A stretch of DNA of 21,843 nt from an uncultured Flavobacteriales bacterium. GTDB lineage: Bacteria > Bacteroidota > Bacteroidia > Flavobacteriales > BACL11. The stretch is taken from contig CAJXFN010000003.1 in the NCBI GenBank assembly GCA_913052655.1, positions 1-21,843 of the forward strand. Reading direction: 5' to 3'. The notes beneath the pieces were generated by a model. It was not told where the DNA came from. It saw only the letters and a program-made list of their open reading frames with translations, and did not search any database. The translations under genes and the position numbers were made by a program. Below, piece after piece: positions 14,395 to 21,843 of the stretch; the stretch's first letter is position 1; each line of letters opens with the position of its first letter.

Positions 14395-15639
14395 ATGAAA
14401 ACTGTAGTAAAAAACATTTCAGAATTAATTCAGACGGAATCATCTCCAAGAAAATGGGTTGCTGGTAAAGAAATGTCTAAATTAAACACTATAAAAGAAG
14501 CTTTTTTAGAATATGAAGATGGTATTATAACTTCCTTTGGTAACATGGAAGAATGGAAAGGCATTGAAAATTGGAATAACACAGAAATAATAGATGCAGA
14601 TGGAGGGATGGTATTTCCTTCGTATTGTGATTCACATACTCATCTTGTTTTTGCTGGAAGTAGAGAAGGAGAATTTGTAGATAGAATAAAAGGACTTTCC
14701 TACAAAGAGATTGCAACAAGAGGTGGAGGAATATTAAATTCTGCAGAAAAGCTTCAACAAACTTCAGAAGACGAACTTTATGTTGGAGCTTTAGAAAGAT
14801 TAAATAATCTTATTAAATTAGGAACAGGAGCCATAGAGATTAAAAGCGGATACGGATTAACTTTAGAAGCTGAACTAAAAATGTTACGTGTTATAAAAAG
14901 ATTAAAAGAAACCACTGAAGTGTCTATAAAGTCTACTTTTCTTGGAGCTCACGCACTACCTAAAAAATTTAAAAACAATAAAGATAGATACATGGATTTG
15001 GTAATAAATGAGATGTTACCAATAGTAGCTTCAGAAAATTTAGCTGATTATATAGATATATTCTGTGAGAAAGGCTATTTTACAATAGAGGATACTAAAA
15101 GATTATTAGAAGCAGGTAAAAAATATGGATTACAAGCAAAAACACATGTAAATCAGTTTAACTCTATTGGTGGTGTAAAAACCTCTGTAGAGTTAGGAGC
15201 TCTATCAGTGGATCACTTGGAAGAAATGGAAGATCACGATTTTGAAGTTTTGAAAAATTCTAATTGTATACCAACTATATTACCATCTTGCTCTTTTTTC
15301 TTAGGAATACCGTACGGTCCTGCTAATAAGTTGATAGAAAATGGATTACCCGTAGCTTTAGCCTCTGACTATAATCCAGGATCTTCACCAAGTGGTAATA
15401 TGAATTTTATAGCATCTTTAGGATGTATACAGATGAAAATGACGCCAGAACAAGTAATTAATGCGACTACAATTAATACAGCTTATGCTATGGGTATGGA
15501 AAAAGTACTAGGAAGCATATGTATAGGAAAAAAAGCAAATTTCTTTATAACAAAAGAAATACCATCTTATGCTTATTTAGCTTATAGTTTTGGGGACAAT
15601 ATAATTGAAAAAGTAGTTTTAAACGGTAAATTGATATAA
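14395..15639 (+). CDS. hutI: Imidazolonepropionase
   Basis: A 414-residue amidohydrolase for the third step of histidine breakdown, hydrolysing imidazolone-5-propionate to N-formimino-glutamate. Seen: the metal-binding CDSHTH (His81, His83), the substrate-binding segment VFAGSREGEFVDRIKGLSYKEIATRGGGI, the STFLGAHALPKKF stretch with a metal His, the QAKTHVNQF and SVDHLEEM His-containing strands, and ALASDYNPGSSP with the catalytic Asp. I take ATG 14395 rather than the in-frame GTG two codons earlier, because of the promoter position. No other hut gene is in the window; it is divergent from aroC and followed by a bidirectional terminator, so it is a single-gene unit. Confidence 0.95.
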   Translation: MKTVVKNISELIQTESSPRKWVAGKEMSKLNTIKEAFLEYEDGIITSFGNMEEWKGIENWNNTEIIDADGGMVFPSYCDSHTHLVFAGSREGEFVDRIKGLSYKEIATRGGGILNSAEKLQQTSEDELYVGALERLNNLIKLGTGAIEIKSGYGLTLEAELKMLRVIKRLKETTEVSIKSTFLGAHALPKKFKNNKDRYMDLVINEMLPIVASENLADYIDIFCEKGYFTIEDTKRLLEAGKKYGLQAKTHVNQFNSIGGVKTSVELGALSVDHLEEMEDHDFEVLKNSNCIPTILPSCSFFLGIPYGPANKLIENGLPVALASDYNPGSSPSGNMNFIASLGCIQMKMTPEQVINATTINTAYAMGMEKVLGSICIGKKANFFITKEIPSYAYLAYSFGDNIIEKVVLNGKLI

Positions 15640-15667
15640 AAAAAACGGACTTAATAGTCCGTTTTTT
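15640..15667. terminator. Bidirectional terminator between hutI and the cold-shock gene
   Basis: An 11-bp stem AAAAAACGGAC / GTCCGTTTTTT with loop TTAATA, T-runs on both strands, starting directly after the hutI stop codon and 30 bases from the cold-shock stop on the other strand. Confidence 0.92.
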
Positions 15668-15696
15668 GTTTATTGATAAAATATATTGAATCTGTA

Positions 15697-15894
15697 TTAA
15701 GCAGTTTTAATATCTTTAGCAACTGGTCCTTTTTCTCCTTCACCTACTTCAAAAGTAACTGATTGATTTTCTACCAACTTTTTGAATCCTTCCATTTGGA
15801 TTTCACCAAAGTGAGCAAAATAATCTGTTCCGTCTTCACCAGTGATAAATCCGTAACCTTTTGTTGAGTTGAACCATTTTACTGTACCTTCCAT
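15697..15894 (-). CDS. Cold-shock domain protein (CspA family)
   Basis: A 65-residue single cold-shock domain: MEGTVKWFNSTKGYGFI with the RNP1 motif KGYGFI, then the RNP2 position as DYFAHF (most homologues read VFVHF), then QSVTFEVGEGEKGPVAKDI. It binds single-stranded RNA/DNA as an RNA chaperone. The -7 element lies about 60 bases upstream, giving a leader of about 50 nt ending in a poly-A/T tract. That is longer than elsewhere in this window and fits the post-transcriptional control known for cold-shock genes. Confidence 0.95.
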   Translation of the reverse strand: MEGTVKWFNSTKGYGFITGEDGTDYFAHFGEIQMEGFKKLVENQSVTFEVGEGEKGPVAKDIKTA

Positions 15895-15953
15895 AATTGT
15901 TTTTTTTAAATTTATATTTGTTAATGTCTCGAGAATTACCCCGAATCTGAGTG

Positions 15954-15961
15954 CAAATGTA
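15954..15961 (-). promoter_or_regulatory. -7 promoter element of the cold-shock gene
   Basis: Minus-strand TACATTTG followed by CA, giving a predicted leader of roughly 50 nt before the ATG at 15894. Confidence 0.5.
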
Positions 15962-15982
15962 AGTAATTTTTATTAAATAGTT

Positions 15983-16867
15983 TTATTTTTGATAAATCTC
16001 TCCTTTTGCAGAGAGTAATGTATTCTTTAAAAGCATAGAAATTGTCATAGGTCCTACTCCCCCAGGCACAGGTGTAATATAAGAACATTTATTTTTTACA
16101 TCTTCAAAATTTACATCTCCTAATAGTTTCCAACCAGTTTTTGTTTTATTTGATTTAACCCTAGTTATACCCACATCAATAATACAAACTCCATCTTTAA
16201 TCATATCGGAAGTTACAAACTCTGATTTACCAAGTGCTACAATTAAAATATCAGCTGATTTTGTAATTTCTTTTAGATTTTTTGTTCTACTATGAGTTAG
16301 AGTTACCGTGCAATTTCCAGGGTATTTATTCCTAGCCATCAAAATACTCATAGGAGAACCTACTATGTGACTTCTTCCAATAACTACACAATGTTTTCCG
16401 GAAGTTTGTACCTCATATCTTTTTAGAAGTTCTAATATTCCAGATGGAGTTGCGGGTAGATACGTAGGAAGATTTAAAGACATTCTCCCTATATTTGATG
16501 GATGAAAACCATCTACATCCTTTTTAGGGTCAATAGCTTCTGTAACTTTCATTTCATCAATATGATTAGGAAGCGGCAATTGAACAATTAACCCATCAAT
16601 ATTCAGATTATTATTGATTTTTTCCACTTCAGAAAGTAATTCTTTTTCTGTAACACTATTAGAAAGTCTAATTAGGGTAGATTTAAATCCTACTTTTTCG
16701 CAAGCCTTAACTTTAGCACTTACATAGGTTTCACTAGCTCCATCATTTCCGACTAAAATAGCAGCCAAATGAGGCGCTCTTCTTCCAGTAACAATTATAG
16801 ATTTTACCTCATCTGCAATCTCATCTTTTATATTGTTAGATGTCTTTTTTCCGTCTAAAATTATCAT
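15983..16867 (-). CDS. folD: Bifunctional methylenetetrahydrofolate dehydrogenase/cyclohydrolase
   Basis: A 294-residue FolD, interconverting 5,10-methylene-THF, 5,10-methenyl-THF and 10-formyl-THF for purine and formyl-Met-tRNA synthesis. Motifs: ETYVSAKVKACEKVGF with the catalytic Tyr and Lys, QLPLPNHI, DPKKDVDGFHPSNIG, PATPSGILELL, the NADP-binding VIGRSHIVGSPMSILM, and the terminal signature ITPVPGGVGPMTISMLLKNT. Length is normal. Seven bases separate it from the ffh stop, so ffh and folD are one operon. No terminator is seen after it before the cold-shock promoter. Confidence 0.97.
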   Translation of the reverse strand: MIILDGKKTSNNIKDEIADEVKSIIVTGRRAPHLAAILVGNDGASETYVSAKVKACEKVGFKSTLIRLSNSVTEKELLSEVEKINNNLNIDGLIVQLPLPNHIDEMKVTEAIDPKKDVDGFHPSNIGRMSLNLPTYLPATPSGILELLKRYEVQTSGKHCVVIGRSHIVGSPMSILMARNKYPGNCTVTLTHSRTKNLKEITKSADILIVALGKSEFVTSDMIKDGVCIIDVGITRVKSNKTKTGWKLLGDVNFEDVKNKCSYITPVPGGVGPMTISMLLKNTLLSAKGEIYQK

Positions 16868-16874
16868 ATTTATA

Positions 16875-18221
16875 TTATCTTATCCCTGGTATTCCACTTC
16901 CACCTTTCATCATTTGCATCATTTGTTTAGCCCCGCCTCCTTGCATCATTTTCATCATCTTACCCATTTGAGAAAATTGTTTGATTAGTTGATTAACTTC
17001 CTGAATAGAAGTTCCACTACCATCAGCAATTCTCTTCTTTCTACTTCCATTCAACACCATAGGATTTTTTCTTTCGTGTGGTGTCATAGAATAAATTATG
17101 GATTCAATACCTTTAAAGGCATCATCATCTATATCCACCTCTTTAATCATTTTACCCATACCTGGAATCATTCCCATCAAATCCTTCATGTTACCCATCT
17201 TCTTTATCTGTTGAATCTGCTTAAGGAAATCATCAAAACCAAAAGTGTTTTTTGCAATTTTCTTTTGCATTTTTCGAGCTTCCTCCTCATCAAATTGTTG
17301 TTGAGCTCGTTCAACTAGAGAAATAACATCTCCCATGCCAAGAATTCTAGATGCCATTCTATCTGGATGAAAGACATCTAAACCATCCATTTTTTCAGAA
17401 GTACCTATGAACTTAATTGGCTTATCTACAACAGAACGGATAGTAAGAGCAGCCCCACCTCGAGTATCACCATCTAACTTTGTAAGAACTACTCCATCAA
17501 AATTTAATATATCGTTAAATGCTTTAGCTGTATTTACAGCATCTTGTCCTGTCATAGAATCTACTACAAACAATATCTCGTTGGGATTAATCGCTTGTTT
17601 AACCTCCGCAATTTCCTTCATCATTTGATCATCTATAGCTAATCTACCAGCAGTATCTACTATTACTACATTATGTCCATTTGCTTTCGCATATTTTATG
17701 GCTTTTGTAGCAATTTCTACTGGATTTTTATTTTCAATTTCTTTGTATAAATCTACATTTACTTGATCTGCTAGTACACCAATTTGATCGATTGCAGCAG
17801 GACGATAGACATCACAAGCTACTAGCAAAGGTCTTTTATTCATTTTACTTTTTAGATGAAGTGCTAGTTTTCCAGAAAAAGTTGTTTTACCCGAACCTTG
17901 TAAACCTGCAATTAATATAATTGCGGGACTTCCTTTTAAATCTATTTCAGAATGAGAACTTCCCATAAGCTCAGCAAGTTCATCCTTCATAATTTTAGTA
18001 AGAAGTTGACCAGGTTCAATCGCAGTTAAAACATGCTGACCTAGAGCTTTTTGTTTTACTTTTTCAGTAAAAGATTTTGCTGTTTTAAAATCCACATCTG
18101 CCTTTATAAGGGCTTTACGGATTTCTTTCATGGTTTGAGCTACATTTATTTCGGAAATAGATCCTTTACCCTTTAGGGTCTTAAATGCTTTCTCTAACTT
18201 TTCTGATAAATTCTCAAACAT
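16875..18221 (-). CDS. ffh: Signal recognition particle protein Ffh (SRP54)
   Basis: A 448-residue GTPase that binds signal sequences on the ribosome and hands nascent membrane proteins to FtsY. Order of domains: N domain helices (1-90), G domain with G1 loop GLQGSGKTT (about 106-114), DVYRPAA, DTAGR and TKLDGDTRGGA, then the methionine-rich M domain (about 325-448) ending in MMKMMQGGGAKQMMQMMKGG and PGIR. Length and motifs are standard. First gene of the ffh-folD operon. Confidence 0.97.
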   Translation of the reverse strand: MFENLSEKLEKAFKTLKGKGSISEINVAQTMKEIRKALIKADVDFKTAKSFTEKVKQKALGQHVLTAIEPGQLLTKIMKDELAELMGSSHSEIDLKGSPAIILIAGLQGSGKTTFSGKLALHLKSKMNKRPLLVACDVYRPAAIDQIGVLADQVNVDLYKEIENKNPVEIATKAIKYAKANGHNVVIVDTAGRLAIDDQMMKEIAEVKQAINPNEILFVVDSMTGQDAVNTAKAFNDILNFDGVVLTKLDGDTRGGAALTIRSVVDKPIKFIGTSEKMDGLDVFHPDRMASRILGMGDVISLVERAQQQFDEEEARKMQKKIAKNTFGFDDFLKQIQQIKKMGNMKDLMGMIPGMGKMIKEVDIDDDAFKGIESIIYSMTPHERKNPMVLNGSRKKRIADGSGTSIQEVNQLIKQFSQMGKMMKMMQGGGAKQMMQMMKGGSGIPGIR

Positions 18222-18246
18222 AGTATGCGTTTCTTTTAATGTGTTG

Positions 18247-18254
18247 CAAATATA
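18247..18254 (-). promoter_or_regulatory. -7 promoter element of ffh-folD
   Basis: Minus-strand TATATTTG followed by CAA; 25 nt lie between it and the ffh ATG at 18221, so a leader of about 20 nt is expected. Confidence 0.55.
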
Positions 18255-18285
18255 GTTTTTTGATTTATAGTAAAAAGAGAATGCT

Positions 18286-18329
18286 CTTAATTTCTTATAC
18301 TAAGAATCCATATAAATAAAGAAATTAAG
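18286..18329. repeat. 11-bp inverted repeat between ffh and the small membrane-protein gene
   Basis: CTTAATTTCTT (18286-18296) and AAGAAATTAAG (18319-18329) are perfect complements around a 22-base loop. It lies about 90 bases after the end of the 18421 gene and about 30 bp upstream of the ffh -7 element. It has no T-run, so it may be an operator or a loose hairpin that ends the porX-tsaE-ald transcript. Confidence 0.55.
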
Positions 18330-18420
18330 TGTAAGTAATAAGATGTTAGAAACAGAATTATTAAATCAAAAAAATTCTTCATCTCAACATGATTTTTTAC
18401 ATAAATGTTTTAAGCATAAA

Positions 18421-18942
18421 CTAGTCTTCGTGCAATCTATTTTTTCGAATTATCCTTCTTGTAAAGAAATATACCGGAATCATAATCAATAAAAACATTC
18501 CTATTAAAGAAAAATAACTCTTATAAGACCTTTTTGACAGTTCCACTCCCTTTTCCAAAGATATAATTTCTGACTTAGAATATCTTTTAAGATTCGCTAG
18601 AGAATCTTTTTTCTCCTCCATATCAAAAAACTGAACTGTAAGCCTAACATTTTCCCCATCAACAAAATTATCCAATACAAACTTTTGAGGATAGGAATCT
18701 TTATCCGATAAAACATTATTTACCCAAGCCCCTTTCAATATATTATTCAAATCCTCCTCAGAAATTTCAGGAAATACTACAATTGAGTCTGAAAGACTAA
18801 GCTGAGAAACAACTCTCTTTTCTGGGTTAAAATAATCCACATAAGCATAAAAGGTGTCTTGTAGTCTATTTTCTGGACCCATTGACAATAACAAAATACT
18901 AATCAATGCTCCAGCAGCAAAAAACTTAAATCTTCTAAACAT
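18421..18942 (-). CDS. Small two-TM membrane protein, possibly DUF4258-related
   Basis: A 173-residue protein I do not firmly recognise. It has an N-terminal membrane helix or uncleaved signal (about 7-21, FFAAGALISILLLSM), an extracytoplasmic middle (22-140) with NPEKRVVSQL…SDSIV, ISEEDLNNILKGAWVN and VRLTVQFFD, and a C-terminal helix (about 142-161) followed by a basic tail RRIIRKNRLHED. In other flavobacteria a DUF4258-type protein with a similar NPEKRVL…LTV layout lies beside ald; position and outline fit, but the long C-terminal part with a second helix is extra. It starts 3 bases after the ald stop and is last in the porX-tsaE-ald operon. Confidence 0.7.
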   Translation of the reverse strand: MFRRFKFFAAGALISILLLSMGPENRLQDTFYAYVDYFNPEKRVVSQLSLSDSIVVFPEISEEDLNNILKGAWVNNVLSDKDSYPQKFVLDNFVDGENVRLTVQFFDMEEKKDSLANLKRYSKSEIISLEKGVELSKRSYKSYFSLIGMFLLIMIPVYFFTRRIIRKNRLHED

Positions 18943-18945
18943 AAT

Positions 18946-20151
18946 TTATAATGCTGTAATAATTAAATCCAAATCCTTATATGGAAAGTCAAACATTTTA
19001 CTTAATGTTTTATTCGTCATCATATTCTTAAAAGTATATATGCTACTTCTAATTCCCTCATCTTTTTTAATCAAGTTCTTTATTCCACCCTCTTCTCCCA
19101 TTTTTATCAGAATTGGAGAAATAACATTACAAATAGCATAAGATGAAGTACGAGCAACTCTAGAAGCTATATTTGGAACACAATAATGAATAACTCCGTG
19201 CTTAGTAAAAATAGGATTTTTATGAGATGTTACATCTGAAGTTTCAAAACATCCCCCAGAATCTATACTTACATCGATTATCACAGAACCTTCTTTCATT
19301 TCTTTTATCATTTCCTCACTCACCACACAAGGTGTTCTACCATCACCAGAACGTAAAGCTCCCACTACAACATCCGCCCTCCTCAATGCTTTTCTTAATA
19401 TTTTTGGAACTATTAAAGAAGTACTTATATTTCTGTTAGAAATGTCTTCGAGCCTTTTTAATCTAGAAAGAGAAGTATCAAAAACCCTAACATTTGCTCC
19501 TAAACCTATGGCTGTTTTACAAGCATATTCCCCTACTGTTCCCGCTCCTATAATTACCACATCTGTTGGTGATATTCCTGTAATACCACCAAGAATTAAA
19601 CCCTTTCCATTATTTACATTACTTAAGTACTCAGAAGCAATTAACAATGAAGAAGTACCCGCTATCTCACTCATACTTCTTAGAAGTGGAAGTTTTCCTT
19701 CATTATCTCTAATATGTTCTATAGCTATGGAGGTGATATTTTTTTCTAGTAAAGATTGAAAATATTTCTTTTCTCTTGTTTCTAATTGAATAGCAGATAT
19801 AAGTTGTTGGTCTTTTTTTAGAAGCTTTATTTCCGAATCAGTGGGAGGCTCAATTTTTATAACCACATCGGATTGATATACCTCTTCTTTACTAAAAACA
19901 ATTTCTGCTCCCGCATCAGAATACTCCTTGTCAGAAAAATTAGCCCCATCTCCTGCGGTACTCTCTAAAACAATATAATGACCATTATGCACTAATAAAG
20001 ATACCGCATCAGGAGTTAACGAAATTCTATTCTCTTGAAAGGATGTCTCTTTAGGAATTCCTATTTTCAACTTTTTAAAGTCTAGTTTCTCTTCTAACAT
20101 TTCTTCCTTAGTTAAAATACCAAAACTTCCATAAACATTCTCTTTTTTCAT
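18946..20151 (-). CDS. ald: Alanine dehydrogenase
   Basis: A 401-residue NAD-dependent enzyme of the alanine dehydrogenase/PNT family: L-alanine to pyruvate and ammonia. N-terminal catalytic part: IGIPKETSFQENRISLTPDAV with the conserved Arg, ESTAGDGANFSD, VVIKIEPPT, and LLRSMSEIAGTSS. Rossmann NAD-binding part: GGITGISPTDVVIIGAGTVGEYA, then VIIDVSIDSGGCFETS and CVPNIASRVARTSSYAICN. This is the Bacteroidota form, with an extra lead-in (YGSFGILTKEEMLEEKLDFKKL). It starts 3 bases after the tsaE stop. Confidence 0.93.
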   Translation of the reverse strand: MKKENVYGSFGILTKEEMLEEKLDFKKLKIGIPKETSFQENRISLTPDAVSLLVHNGHYIVLESTAGDGANFSDKEYSDAGAEIVFSKEEVYQSDVVIKIEPPTDSEIKLLKKDQQLISAIQLETREKKYFQSLLEKNITSIAIEHIRDNEGKLPLLRSMSEIAGTSSLLIASEYLSNVNNGKGLILGGITGISPTDVVIIGAGTVGEYACKTAIGLGANVRVFDTSLSRLKRLEDISNRNISTSLIVPKILRKALRRADVVVGALRSGDGRTPCVVSEEMIKEMKEGSVIIDVSIDSGGCFETSDVTSHKNPIFTKHGVIHYCVPNIASRVARTSSYAICNVISPILIKMGEEGGIKNLIKKDEGIRSSIYTFKNMMTNKTLSKMFDFPYKDLDLIITAL

Positions 20152-20154
20152 AAT

Positions 20155-20565
20155 TTATAAAATTTCTATTATTCTACTTTCTTTATTTTTAGTGATCTTT
20201 ATTTTCATCGCTTCATCTGGAATAAGAGATGAAACCTTTTCAGGCCATTCTACAAAACACAAGCTATTCTTAAAAAAATATTCCTCATAACCCATATCTA
20301 AAGCCTCTTCCTCATCTTTTATCCGATAAAAATCAAAATGATATACAGAATCTCCTAATGAAGAAATATACTCATTTACAATAGAGAAAGTAGGGCTACT
20401 TACATTATCTTTTATTCCTAATTCTTTACAAATAACTTTAATCAAAGTTGTTTTTCCTACTCCCATTTCGCCATAAAAACAGATAATATCTCTGTTTTTT
20501 CTGTTGTTTAGTATTATCTTTGAAAGATCGTCTAATTCTGAGATGCAATTTACAACAATTTTCAT
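20155..20565 (-). CDS. tsaE: tRNA threonylcarbamoyladenosine biosynthesis ATPase TsaE
   Basis: A 136-residue TsaE (YjeE). Walker A GEMGVGKTTL (about 32-41), then SPTFSIVNEY, HFDFYRI and FVEWPE, all family hallmarks. It works with TsaB and TsaD to make t6A37 on ANN-decoding tRNAs. The ATG shares one base with the porX stop, indicating translational coupling; this porX-tsaE-ald order is common in flavobacteria. Confidence 0.95.
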   Translation of the reverse strand: MKIVVNCISELDDLSKIILNNRKNRDIICFYGEMGVGKTTLIKVICKELGIKDNVSSPTFSIVNEYISSLGDSVYHFDFYRIKDEEEALDMGYEEYFFKNSLCFVEWPEKVSSLIPDEAMKIKITKNKESRIIEIL

Positions 20566-21843
20566 TAATTTTTTTTAGATTTTAAAGTTACTACTGGAAT
20601 TAACATTTCTTCTAATGAAATACCACCGTGTTGATAGGTATTTTTATACACTTTAACAAATTGATTATAGTTGTTTTGATACACAAAATACATATCTTCT
20701 TTAGCAAAGATATATTTTGAACTTACATTTTGCTTTGGTAAAAAATATTCCTCAGGCCGATCCATTACAAACACATCACTTTGTATAAAATCTAAATTCT
20801 TTCCTTGCTTATATCTAAGGTTAGAATTTACATTTCGATCTCCAATTAACTTTGAAGGCTTATTTACATTTATAGTACCATGATCGGTTGTAATAACTAT
20901 ATTTGCTTCCTGTTTAGCTATTTGCTTCATTATATCTCTTAATGGAGAGTGATCGAACCAAGAAGCAGTTAAAGAACGATATGCCGCATCATCATCTGCA
21001 AGTTCCTTTATAACTTTCATATCAGTCCTGGCATGCGAAAGCATATCAACAAAATTATAAACAATTACATTTATATCATTTGCCTTCATATTAGGAATCC
21101 TATTTACTACTTTTCTTCCAAAATCAATGTTTGTTATCTTTGTATAAGAATGTCTTGAATCTCTTCTTCCCAATCTTTGTAACTGATCAATAAAGAAATC
21201 TTCTTCAAACATATTTTTTCCTCCCTCATCTTCATCATTTTTCCATTTATCTGGAAATCTTTTCTCAATTTCAGATGGTAACAAACCAGAAAAAATGGAA
21301 TTTCTGGAATATTGTGTTGCGGTTGGCAAAATACTAAAGTACAATTCATCTTTTACAAGATCAAAATCTTGCAAAATAGTAGGTTCAATTATTTTCCATT
21401 GATCATACCTTAAATTATCAATTACAATAAAGTAAGTTGGTATCCTTTCTTCAATTAATGGAAGAACTTTCCTTCTAACAATATTATGAGAAAACAATGG
21501 AGCATCCTTTCCATTTATCCAGTCTTTATAATTATTTTTTATAAACTTAAAAAATTGTGTGTTTGCTTCTGTTTTCTGCATAGAAAGAATATCCTCAACA
21601 CTTCTATCACCTGCTTGATCTAATTCAAGCTCCCAATAGGTCAATTTTTTATAAATATCTCTCCATTCATGTTTATCCAAATTAGAAGATATACTCATTG
21701 CGATATTTCTAAATTCTGTTTGATAATCTCTAGTATTTTTTTCCTCAATTAATCTACCAGTATCAATATTCTTTTTTATAGAAAGTAAAATCTGACTTGG
21801 ATTTACAGGTTTAATTAAATAATCTGATATTTTAGATCCGATC
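20565..21843 (-). CDS. porX: PorX: T9SS response regulator with PglZ domain, N-terminus cut by window edge
   Basis: The frame stays open past the internal ATG at 21698 to the right edge. The extra 48 codons read DYLIKPVNPSQILLSIKKN…, the end of a CheY-like receiver with its conserved Lys-Pro, so the gene is longer and begins outside the window. Then follow a helical linker (EFRNIAMSI…WELELDQAGDRS) and a C-terminal PglZ alkaline-phosphatase-like domain: VIDNLRYDQW, LPTATQYSRNSIFSGLLPSE with the probable catalytic Thr, YNFVDMLSHAR, ITTDHGTINVNKP and the final His in TYQHGGISLEEMLIPV. PorX, paired with the kinase PorY, controls type IX secretion in Porphyromonas, and its PglZ domain has phosphodiesterase activity. 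Most of the receiver, including the phosphorylated Asp, is not visible. First gene of the porX-tsaE-ald operon. Confidence 0.93.
   Translation of the reverse strand, partial: IGSKISDYLIKPVNPSQILLSIKKNIDTGRLIEEKNTRDYQTEFRNIAMSISSNLDKHEWRDIYKKLTYWELELDQAGDRSVEDILSMQKTEANTQFFKFIKNNYKDWINGKDAPLFSHNIVRRKVLPLIEERIPTYFIVIDNLRYDQWKIIEPTILQDFDLVKDELYFSILPTATQYSRNSIFSGLLPSEIEKRFPDKWKNDEDEGGKNMFEEDFFIDQLQRLGRRDSRHSYTKITNIDFGRKVVNRIPNMKANDINVIVYNFVDMLSHARTDMKVIKELADDDAAYRSLTASWFDHSPLRDIMKQIAKQEANIVITTDHGTINVNKPSKLIGDRNVNSNLRYKQGKNLDFIQSDVFVMDRPEEYFLPKQNVSSKYIFAKEDMYFVYQNNYNQFVKVYKNTYQHGGISLEEMLIPVVTLKSKKN

Noticed and set aside
18343..18486. Plus-strand 47-codon open frame near the ffh promoter
   Set aside because: It overlaps the end of the minus-strand membrane-protein gene, has no promoter element close by and no recognisable features.
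20565..21698. PorX read as a complete 377-residue protein from ATG 21698
   Set aside because: The frame remains open to the window edge and encodes the end of a receiver domain, so the ATG is internal.

Overview
The window looks like an A+T-rich marine-type member of the Bacteroidota, most likely Flavobacteriales. The evidence is: TAnnTTTG-type -7 promoter elements, hardly any Shine-Dalgarno sites, two type IX secretion (T9SS) components (PorX and a PorE-like OmpA protein) plus a T9SS-sorted exported protein, and a Bacteroidota-style tyrosine integrase. Everything from about 2850 rightwards reads as ordinary chromosomal housekeeping sequence. The left 2.85 kb is accessory and partly anomalous.

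Left region (1-2850): a partial acyl-CoA dehydrogenase, richer in G+C and proteobacteria-like, abuts a truncated zinc-ribbon (DUF4379-type) protein. Next come a 21-22 bp repeat cluster and a tyrosine integrase. A 326-base gap full of direct and inverted repeats then ends at the 3' end of tRNA-Pro. This is the layout of an integrative element inserted at a tRNA gene. The junction near 918-930 looks like a recombination or assembly breakpoint, so the acyl-CoA dehydrogenase may not belong to this genome.

Middle region (2853-10002, genes mostly on +): tRNA-Pro(UGG) and tRNA-Ser(GCU) on the minus strand; an oligopeptide-type ABC transporter operon (lipoprotein binding protein, two permeases with unusual insertions, no ATPase genes) ending with a T9SS-sorted CxxCH protein; then trmD and rplS.

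Right region (10020-21843): aroC, a dicarboxylate/amino-acid symporter and a PorE-like OmpA protein form a tight minus-strand operon, divergent from hutI. A bidirectional terminator lies between hutI and cspA. Then come ffh-folD (minus) and a minus-strand operon porX-tsaE-ald-(small membrane protein) running in from the right edge.

Recurrent theme: five genes (integrase, zinc-ribbon protein, trmD, aroC, hutI) have a TAnnTTTG element ending only 4-5 nt before the start codon, which predicts leaderless mRNAs. I see no clearly new multi-gene system. The best leads are the tRNA-Pro element with its repeat-rich att region, the breakpoint, the leaderless promoter geometry and the enlarged permeases.
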